Shown: piece by piece, positions 56,700 through 64,000 of the stretch
Layout of the letters: every line of letters begins with the position of its first letter
Position numbering within the stretch: position 1 is the first letter of the stretch
NCBI GenBank assembly: GCA_963920705.1
Contig: OY987239.1
Location: 2,854,376-2,918,375, forward strand
Direction: 5' to 3'
Origin: Odiellus spinosus
Taxonomy: Eukaryota > Arthropoda > Arachnida > Opiliones > Phalangiidae
Length of the DNA: 64,000 nt
Program-made: the position numbers and the translations under genes
Notes under the pieces: model-generated
Told to the model about the DNA's origin: nothing
The model's input: the letters and a program-made list of their open reading frames with translations, nothing else
Databases searched by the model: none

Positions 56700-57447
56700 T
56701 ACCTCCCCGACTGAACTTTAGTTCAGGGGGAGGTTTTACACTGGTCGTGTCTGTGTGTGTGTGTCTGTGTGTGTGTCACTTCCTGTGTAAGCGGATATCC
56801 TGTGTAAGCGGATATCACGTGACCGAGCTCGTGGAGCCAAAAGTCTAGCGACATTATCATACCCGCTTATCGTTCAATTCCGTTTAACGGGAATTACCTC
56901 CTTTAAGCGTGGCTGCAATGATATGCAACAGGACGTCTCCAATTGCATATTATCACCTTCCACCATCCACTTTACGGTCAAACCTCGAAGCTGGACAGTT
57001 GAAGGCGATCATACGCAATGGGACGTCTCCCACTGTTATAATCACCTCCGACCATCTCAGCGGCCATACTAGCGAGGCGTCCCTCACTAATATGGTCCAC
57101 ATCGATCTTCCACTCTCCAAACATCGAGCCACCAATGGGTAAATTAACATTGCGAACGAAGCGCCTAGAGATCAAGAATCGTCTAGACATTGAAGGGAGG
57201 GGGTTTTCCTCCCAACTTCATGGACACTTCGCTCGACTAATAAAGGATTTCGATCGGTTTATATACTACCTTTTTGGAGTGAATGCAAATGAGCTTTATG
57301 GTGTGATATCGTTTAGGGAAATGAAACGCAATATTAATTTATTTTATAATTAAAAATATCAAAATGGTTAAACTTAACAAATTAATAATTCAGTTGAAAA
57401 ATCAATTTAAAATTCGAGATAGTTTAGAAGATATTTAAGAAATTGTC
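56700..57447 (+). mobile_element. F-type sequence at the centre of the palindrome (F2)
   Basis: Starts with the hairpin ACCTCCCCGACTGAAC-TTTA-GTTCAGGGGGAGGT, then a TGTGTG run, CGGATATCACGTGACC, and repeated GGACGTCTCC segments. It matches 22939-23730 and the inverse of 60399-59690 in order. Its right edge runs smoothly into the right palindrome arm, as it does in F1. Confidence 0.75.
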
Positions 57448-57877
57448 CAAAAATTTTGTGAAATTTGACCGTTTAATACCAGCTTGAGTTGGCAACACGC
57501 GCTTAGCTGTTTTCCATATATCATTTAGTCCAAAAAGCAAAGGTATAACGGGCAGTATAGGCTAAGGCTTTCTGCAAACTTGGGGTGGATTGAAGAATCT
57601 AAATAAAGGTACGTTTACACGGGCATCCAAGATAGAAATGATATAAGTTTTAAAGCTGAGGCGGATTGATACAAAATGTTAAACCTCTTAAGAAAAATGA
57701 TAGTGGTGAAAACTCTCCTTGAACAAAAGTACTGTAGGTTTCCCGTGATTAAAAAACAACAATTTTGAAGAAAAAATGGATATCTGATGTTGGAATAAAA
57801 AATGGGCTTCAGTTTTCTCCAATATAAAACCAAGAAACATTTCCGATTATTTTCATAATCGAAATAAGCCATGTACT

Positions 57878-58081
57878 GTGAACTTCGAGACCAGGAGACG
57901 AGACGAACGAGAGGAGACGAGGCCAGACCAGACGAAAGAGAGCTATAATGACTTAAGAGAGATAATCAACCAGCATAGAATGTTATCACCATTTGAAGTC
58001 AACAGAGCAGCGACACGGCTTTCTTTTATCACCAGAAAGAGACGGCCCGGCTACGAAGAATTGAAACGTGCAAGCAGTTAG
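57878..58081 (+). pseudogene. Unknown ORF in the right palindrome arm
   Basis: Counterpart of the left-arm ORF at 53538-53867. It has a short, non-expanded R-R-D-E-R-E-E-T-R stretch, then L-S-P-F-E-V-N-R-A-A-T and R-P-G-Y-E-E-L-K-R-A-S-S, ending at TAG. Function unknown. Confidence 0.4.
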
Positions 58082-59013
58082 TGTTTTCGGACTCGACATA
58101 TGAGATACCTACAGTCAGTAAAAGCTCGGCAGTTCTTCATACGGCCTCGTAATTATAAACATAAAAGGAGCTATTCAAATATAAGTACTAACGGTATGGA
58201 AATTAGTCTACTTCAGTCTTTTAAGATATTTTTTATCATAGGAGTGGAAGCTAACGTCTTGTAACCGGTTTGGAAAATAACCTCTCAACCAGCTCAATCC
58301 TTGGATTCTTCCATTGACTGGGATCACTTGTATGATGAGAATATCAGTAATGGTCCTCTATTAGCACGTCAAATCAAGAATTTCAGACGAAAATTGTACC
58401 GGAAGTAATTACCAATCATCTACCGACAATGGGTTGTAAATGGAACATTCAGTCTTCAATATTCCTTGGTTTGTCCAAGAGGAACTTGCTACCATATCTT
58501 CGTCGTTTTCATTCCTTGTCTTCCTTGCCATCCCAGACTAAATTCTTCGTCTTTATCAAATCAGTGGATTATCAAAGATTATCACACAGTACAGCCTATA
58601 CTCAAGTGTTAATTTATATTACAAGAACTTGTATTTTACATATTTATTTAGAAAATAAACATTTCATTTGGTGGGTCTATTAAGCAATCTAGGCCTGCCG
58701 CATATAATTATGGGTACCGCTGGACATTTCATTTGGTGTGTATATTTAGAAGTCTACGACCTGCCGCATCCAATTATGGGTAACGAAGGACACTCTTTTG
58801 CATTCTCTGAATCCTTGAGGTTAAGGGAAAAAACTTATACTCCGTAACATAAATGGGAAATAGAGAAGTGTGATTGAAATGGACGCTGTTTCTTCTACTC
58901 TTCCAATACTCTACATTTCTTTTCATCTTTTATTTTAGGTAAGGTTAGGTTAGGTTAGGTTATTTTACCTTAACGTTGGGGTCGGGGAGGTTATATTTTG
59001 GTTTCCCAACTTG

Positions 59014-59512
59014 TTGGGAAATTTCTTAAATAGCTTATCTACAGATTAATAAATTAAATTTTTGTTCATCAATTTAGAACCACTTAATAAAGATCGCTAG
59101 GTTTATGTTTTAACCTTTTCGTAACCCATTCAGCCACCTTTCTCTCTATTACTTCATATACCTTATCAATCTTTCATTATAGAAATCTTTGTTTAACCAA
59201 GAGAAGCACTCGTGAACAATAAACTATACTTTCTCTCTATTAGCTCGAATTCAATGGATATTCCTTATCATTGTACTGTTTAAGAAATAAAATTTTTGTT
59301 TATCATTTTGAAGCAATTAATAAAAATCGGCTAAGCTTATGATTTCACCCTTTTGTAACTAATTCAGGCACCTTACTCTCTATTACTTCATATACTTTAT
59401 CAATATTTCATTATTTAAATCTGTGTTTAACTAGAGAAACTCTCGTACCGAAAGAAGTCTTATCAAATTTTGTCAAAGTACCTTTGTCTGTATTAATTCG
59501 AATTCAGTGGAC
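59014..59512 (-). repeat. Dispersed repeat G, inverted copy
   Basis: Reverse complement of the 21531-22080 family (ACCCATTCAGCCACC, CTCTCTATTACTTCATATAC). Immediately right is an F-type sequence. Confidence 0.75.
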
Positions 59513-60399
59513 GGTGTAAACGCACTTTTATTTAGATTCTTCAATCCACCCCAAGTTTGCAGCAAGACTAAGCCTATACTGCCCGTTATACCTTTGCTTT
59601 TTGGACTAAATGATATATGGAAAACAGCTAAGCGCGTGTTGCCAACTCAAGCTGGTATTAAACGGTCACATTTCATTAAATTTTTGGGAAATTTCTTAAA
59701 TATCTTCTAAACTATCTCGAATTTTTAATTGATTTTTCAGCTTCTTTATTAATTAGATTCAGTTTAACAATATTATTATATTAAATTAAAATTTAAATGA
59801 ATTATACACTTCAATTCACTAAAGATATCGCGGCATAAGGCCAAAATAGTTAGGGCATGGAAAAGGGGTATATATAGCTTCCGCTAACCTTTATTCACCG
59901 AGCGAGTAACCGAGTAGAGTTGGGGAAAACCCCCCTTCTCAACGTCTAGACGTTTATCGTAACCCTAGGCATTCGGTAACTGCACCGCAAAGACCCGTAG
60001 AGGGAGGAGATGACTGGAGTGGAAGGTTTATGTGGACTATATTAGTGAGGGACGCCTCGCTAATATGGCCCGCTGAGATCGGACACTAGAAGTTGGACCA
60101 GCATCGAGGCTTGACCGTAAAGTGGATGGTGGAGACGTCCTGTTGTATATAATTGCACGACACCTGAAACTCATTGTGGCAGCCACGCTTAAAGGAGGTA
60201 ATTCCCGTTAAACGGAATTGAACGATAAGCTGGCATGATTACATCTCTAGACTTTTGGCTCCAAGAGCTAGGTCACGTGATTTCCGGTTACACAGGATAT
60301 CCGCTTACACAGGAAGTGACACACACACAGACACACACACACAGACACGACCAGTGTAAATCCTCCCCCTGAACTAAAGTTCAGTCGGGGAGGTAAAAA
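59513..60399 (-). mobile_element. F-type element, inverted copy (F3)
   Basis: Read on the minus strand from 60399: hairpin end ACCTCCCCGACTGAAC, TGTGTG run, AAATCACGTGACC, GGACGTCTCC, then GGTATAACGGGCAGTATAGG and CTTGGGGTGGATTGAAG. Same order as F1 and F2. It ends at the junction with repeat G. Confidence 0.75.
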
Positions 60400-60514
60400 C
60401 CATTTCGCCCTATCATAATGCACGAAACATAAGATCTATAATCTTATACGTTCTCGAACCGTAAAAGGTTTCTTGGTGATTAGACACGTATCTATGTACT
60501 AAATTTAAACTTAC

Positions 60515-60630
60515 TTTGAATGTCTTTGACAAGCGTATCGACTTGCTTCTTTGTGTCCAAAATCTCCACACTTTGGGTGTAAGGATTGTAACGGACTGTA
60601 AATGATCTCGGAATAGATAGAGCGTATTCC
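60515..60630 (-). CDS. Exon of a biopterin-dependent aromatic amino acid hydroxylase
   Basis: This family (phenylalanine, tryptophan and tyrosine hydroxylases) hydroxylates aromatic amino acids using Fe(II), oxygen and tetrahydrobiopterin. The exon reads E-Y-A-L-S-I-P-R-S-F-T-V-R-Y-N-P-Y-T-Q-S-V-E-I-L-D (given in part), the conserved segment that follows the catalytic core and leads to the C-terminal tetramerisation helix. It is bounded by acceptor ATTTTCAG and donor GTAAGT and is 116 bases long. The R-Y-N-P-Y-T-Q-S stretch is strongly diagnostic. I-P-R leans to phenylalanine hydroxylase and the S-V-E-I-L-D segment fits tryptophan hydroxylase as well; I cannot decide. Neighbouring exons were not found. 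F3 lies about 115 bases downstream in the following intron. Confidence 0.75.
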
Positions 60631-61027
60631 CTGAAAATTACATTAACATTTGTTAATTTGAAACAATTGATCAAATTATAAAACCAGAAATACATGGTAA
60701 AAACATGATAATAGAAGATATCCAAGGATAGATAAATTGGGTTTATTGTGTATGAAGTAAATCTAGGAGCTAAAAATGGAACAATAACAATTCGAGATTT
60801 TTCTCACAATTTTTAGACACGTTTTTAGTGTTGTTCTAACGTGGGTAAAGTTAGAATAAAAGTGAATATAAATTCTGGAAAATAGTTTGCTGTATCCATG
60901 TAGATAGGACGAGAAAGCGCCTGCCTTTCAGCATTTAAATTAATTTTCCCGCGCGTCGACAGAAAACTGGAGCCGTTCAAGGCCATTACCTCACGTGACT
61001 AGGGAAATCTCAAGATAGAGACATTAG
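60631..61027. other. Probable intron, no further exon recognised
   Basis: Upstream of the hydroxylase exon on the minus strand. AT-rich. No preceding exon with the family's core motifs was found. Confidence 0.4.
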
Positions 61028-61344
61028 TGTATCTATCTAGGAGTATATAGGGGTGAAGGCGAGTTCGACGGCCTGTTCTTAGGTCTCAAGTTTTGGGCAG
61101 GAGAGACACTCACGCCCATCTAGTTGCGATGACTACGCGCATCACGTGATCACGAATTCTTAACTCTAACCAATAGAAGAGTTGACAACCTGTGCCAAAA
61201 TAGTTGCGCGTAAATTTACCACCAGAACGAGGGGAAAACGGGGGGAAAGCTTGTATCTGGGTGACAGAAATTGGTAAGCGCGTTTCAATGGGAAAATAGG
61301 CAGTACAACTCTCCTTCACCCTTATATCCTCCTAGTATCTATCA
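61028..61344. mobile_element. 317-bp MITE-like element with ~33-bp imperfect inverted repeats
   Basis: Left arm 61028-61061 (TGTATCTATCTAGGAG, TATAGGGGTGAAGG) is the imperfect inverse of 61311-61344 (CTCCTTCACCCTTATATCC, TAGTATCTATCA). Interior without coding capacity. No target duplication was seen. Confidence 0.6.
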
Positions 61345-61924
61345 ACGGTCCAATGCTGTATCAATATCCAATTTATGTATTTCTCGCCTACGGTTACTAC
61401 AACTAGATGGCAGCAGTGCCTCACCAAATTAACGGAATAAGGCGTGACGTCATGGAAAAGTGGTAGCTAGCAACGTCAATCGTCAAGTAGAGTTGACGAA
61501 GTCCATTAAACTTGTTTTTTGTTATATCTACTCGCTTATTTAACTATTTTAACCAGTACAGTAAATAATGATATAGTTACGGTTTCTTGAGAACGCCTCG
61601 GTGTCTCCGTTTCATCACTAAACGCGGCTCAAGTAATAATTCAAGTAAAACTAGGTGCGTTTTCGAAACTTTCAACTATTCATGAACTAGTGGCCATGGT
61701 GAGATATATGCTCCAAATTACTGTTATAACCCTACTACTATTTTGAGCAATGCGTTCCATTCTGTCTCCGCTTTTATATTTGGATAACTCTTGGACAAGA
61801 GCAAAGGTCGGACAGTAAAACTTTTTCACTCAACTATTTTGGTCAACATGTAGATGAATCGTGTGAATATAAGTTTGAATAGTTGAGCAAAGGCTTAGGA
61901 AGAAATTATTCAGTTACGTTGAAT
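61345..61924. other. No gene; possible CTCF-type site
   Basis: AACTAGATGGCAGCAGTG at 61401-61418 resembles the metazoan CTCF core. Otherwise no recognised feature. Confidence 0.35.
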
Positions 61925-62254
61925 CATGGACGTATAAAGAACTAACGTTCATGGATATTGCACTCGTACCTTCTGTAAGATATTTTCAGTAGATCGCGAT
62001 TTCGGATAATTTCGTCCGCTATAGATGGCGGAAGTGAGGCACTTTTTGGGAAATTTTGGCGAAACGAATTTCCTGTTTTAAAATTGTCGTCTGGACGTTC
62101 TGCAGTTTTCCAATTTCAGATGTGACGTAATGCCACATTTCCTGTCTAACGACAAACTTCGTTACTAGATGGCGCCAATGAACATCGCGAATTCTGTTGA
62201 CACGTTTTTGTCGGAGTGCAAAATCCATGAACGTTAGTTCTTTATACATACATG
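61925..62254. mobile_element. 330-bp MITE with ~40-bp inverted repeats and a 7-bp target duplication
   Basis: Left end CATGGACGTATAAAGAACTA... at 61925-61965 is the near-perfect inverse of 62214-62254 (three or four mismatches). GTTGAAT lies at 61918-61924 and again at 62255-62261, giving a 7-base target duplication. CATG ends with a 7-8 base duplication recall P-superfamily elements; that assignment is inference. No coding capacity. Confidence 0.75.
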
Positions 62255-62262
62255 GTTGAATC

Positions 62263-62639
62263 ATCTCTGAACAATTAAGGCTTAAATCGAGTTGAATATA
62301 TGATATTTCAACTAAGGATTTCTGTTAATTAAAATTTAGAGTACCTCATTTTCTGTTGCGAGTCAGTGAAACTTTGAGCAACGAAGTAAATTGGTTGGTA
62401 TTCGGTTATTGGATATTTTTGATTTCCGGTTAATTGAGGTTCAAATGGGCGGATTTCCGGTTTTCCACTTAACGCGTACTGTTAACAATGATTTTAATTT
62501 ATTAATAATTAATAATTAATATATTACTATACATCTGTATAGTAAATAGGAGTTTGCATAAATTCGAAAAATTGTTTTTTTACTGAAATACAATGTTAAA
62601 CTTCGTGTCAACTCCTCTTGAAGAACTTTTTAAGCAAGT
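62263..62639. other. No gene recognised
   Basis: AT-rich, with TTAATAATTAATAATTAATA near 62497. Confidence 0.4.
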
Positions 62640-62810
62640 TATAGTTATACTGGTGTGTTCCCATTTCGACCAAATATTTCGCCCAAAATTATCTATTCCC
62701 ATTTCGCCCAATTGTTAGGTTAGGTAGGGTTAGGTTAGATTATTTGAGATTGGGCGAAATTGGAATTGGGCCAAATGTTTTAGGCGAAATGGGGGTAAAC
62801 CGTTATACTA
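62640..62810. repeat. Imperfect inverted repeat with a TTAGG loop
   Basis: CCCATTTCGACC, ATTTCGCCCAA, CCCATTTCGCCCAATT (62660-62713) are mirrored by ATTGGGCGAAATTGG, TTAGGCGAAATGGGGG (62749-62796). The loop holds TTAGGTTAGGTAGGGTTAGG. Confidence 0.65.
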
Positions 62811-63184
62811 ACTCGAAGTTCTCCAAAAGATGATAGTAGACCAGCCCCGTAAGCTTTTAATTGTCCATTTTGCTTACACAGTCCGAATTCCACCGTGAAC
62901 CAAAAACACTGGAAATAAGGTAAATTAGATAAAATCAAAGGCTTTCAGCGTTAACGACGTTTTTTTGTGGATCGATTTAGCCACACCAAAAATTTATAAC
63001 TCTATTTCATAAAAGTAAATAACGCCCCTTAGCTTATAACTATCAGCAAAGGTCCATCACTTAAAAATAAAAAAAAAATCATCATCCCTCTCTGGCTCGA
63101 GTGATTTTGACTCCTCTATGATATTTTGAATCGGGAGAGAGGGGCGAAATTTGGGTTGGGCCCCGCTTGGCTGTGTTGTCTTCC
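62811..63184. other. No gene recognised
   Basis: Single-copy sequence leading into the terminal minisatellite. Confidence 0.4.
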
Positions 63185-64000
63185 CTCCAAACTCCGGACA
63201 ACTGCGCAAGGGGACAAATGCGCAAGGGGACAAATGCGCAAGGGGACAAGTGCGCAAGGGGAAAACCACGCAAGGGACAACTACGCAAGGGGGAAAACTA
63301 CGCAAGGGGAAAACTGCGCCAGTTTGTAAAAAGGGAAAACTGAGCAAGGGGAAAACTACGCAATTGGAAAACTACACAAGTGGAAAACTACGCAAGGGGA
63401 AAACTACGCAAGGGGAAAACTGAGCAAGGGAACAACTGCGCAAGGGGAAAACTGAGCAAGTGGAAAACTACGCAAGGGGACAACTGAGCAAGGGGACAAC
63501 TGAGCAAGGGGACAACTGAGCAAGGGGACAACTGAGCAAGGGGACAACTGCTCAAGGGGACAAATGCGCAAGGGGACAAATGCGCAAGGGGAAAACTGAG
63601 AGAGGGGAAAACTGAGAAATTGGAAAACTGGGCAAAGGGGAAACTGGGCAAGGGGGAAACTGGGCAGGGGAAAACTACGCAAGTGGAAAACTGCGCCAGG
63701 GGACAACTGCGCCAGGGGACAACTGCGCCACGGGGCAACTGCGACAGGGGGCAACTGCGCCAGGGGGCAACTGCGCCAGATGGCAACTGCGCTAGGGGAC
63801 AACTGCGCCAGGGGACAACTGCGCCAGCGGACAACTGCGCCGGGGGACAACTGCGCCAGGGGACAACTGCGCCAGGGGACAACTGCGCCAGGGGACAACT
63901 GCGCCAGGGGACATCTGCGCCAGAGGACAACTGCGCCAGGGGGCAACTGCGACAGGGGGCAACTGCGCCAGGGGGCAACTGCGCCAGGGGACAACTGCGC
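63185..64000. repeat. 16-bp minisatellite, GCGCAAGGGGACAACT / GCGCCAGGGGACAACT
   Basis: About 50 units running past the window edge. Left part mainly GCAAGGGG, right part mainly GCCAGGGG variants. Frames of ~196 codons on the minus strand (P-G-A-V-V-P-W-R-S-C-P-L-A-Q-L) are translated repeat and overlap in more than one frame. Confidence 0.95.

Larger units (their letters stand above)
52854..59013. mobile_element. ~6.2-kb imperfect palindrome (foldback-like element)
   Basis: Left arm 52854-56699 and right arm 57448-59013 are inverted copies: ends CAAGTTGGGAAACC / GGTTTCCCAACTTG, then ACCTCCCCGACCCC and its inverse, and CTTAACCTCAAGGAT and its inverse. The arms are clearly diverged. The lengths differ mainly because the left arm contains the 2.3-kb CTCGT array. 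The centre (56700-57447) is an F-type sequence. No clear target duplication was seen. It may be a transposon with very long inverted ends, or an inverted duplication. Confidence 0.8.

Noticed and set aside
63388-63994. Two 196-codon minus-strand frames rich in P-W-R-S-C-P-L-A-Q-L
   Set aside because: Same 16-bp repeat read in two frames, with no start context or domain.

Overview
This window looks like nuclear DNA of an arthropod, most likely an insect. The grounds are spliced exons, several classes of eukaryotic transposons, tRNA-like Pol III units, and many runs of CCTAA/TTAGG (the usual arthropod telomeric pentamer) inside the repeats. It also holds one exon, at 60515-60630 on the minus strand, that reads as the C-terminal part of a biopterin-dependent aromatic amino acid hydroxylase. 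Nothing bacterial, plasmid-like or CRISPR-like is present. The species cannot be told from the sequence.

Layout. 1-850: 3' part of a DD41D-type IS630/Tc1/mariner transposon. 848-15050: tandem and dispersed repeats (a 37-bp palindromic array, an inverted-repeat MITE, a decayed tRNA-Arg-like piece, a 224-bp exact duplication, two long TTAGG-rich arrays). 15890-17334: a ~172-bp higher-order array and 30 copies of a 16-bp unit. 17640-20090: minus-strand Ty3/gypsy remnant (integrase, zinc-knuckle ORF). 20090-21020 and 26150-30960: one satellite family, split at 27185-30052 by an LTR retrotransposon with a 5-bp target duplication. 21530-26150: a mosaic element with a palindromic end and a gene fragment carrying an internal 428-bp duplication. 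30880-34730, 45826-47210 and 48473-51240: three copies of a segmental duplication with tRNA-like repeats.

36607-45460 is the most gene-like stretch. Six exons of a Crypton-like tyrosine recombinase can be placed with matching intron phases and one in-frame stop. The last exon is broken by a 5.1-kb palindrome whose two arms each encode a DDE transposase ending in a SWIM-type zinc finger. A related copy of the broken exon lies on the far side.

51473-51816: three tandem tRNA-Lys(CTT) genes or near-genes. 52854-59013: a second, imperfect ~6.2-kb palindrome in which one arm carries about 467 almost pure CTCGT repeats and the other only a short degenerate remnant. 59013-60400: further copies of the same dispersed elements, next to the hydroxylase exon. 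61028-62254: two MITEs. 63185-64000: a 16-bp minisatellite running off the window.

Most long open frames here are by-products of tandem repeats. Genes I consider real are the transposon and retrotransposon genes, the recombinase exons, the tRNA-Lys genes and the hydroxylase exon. The strongest candidates for something new are the two palindromes, the recombinase gene interrupted by one of them, and the tandem tRNA-like units.
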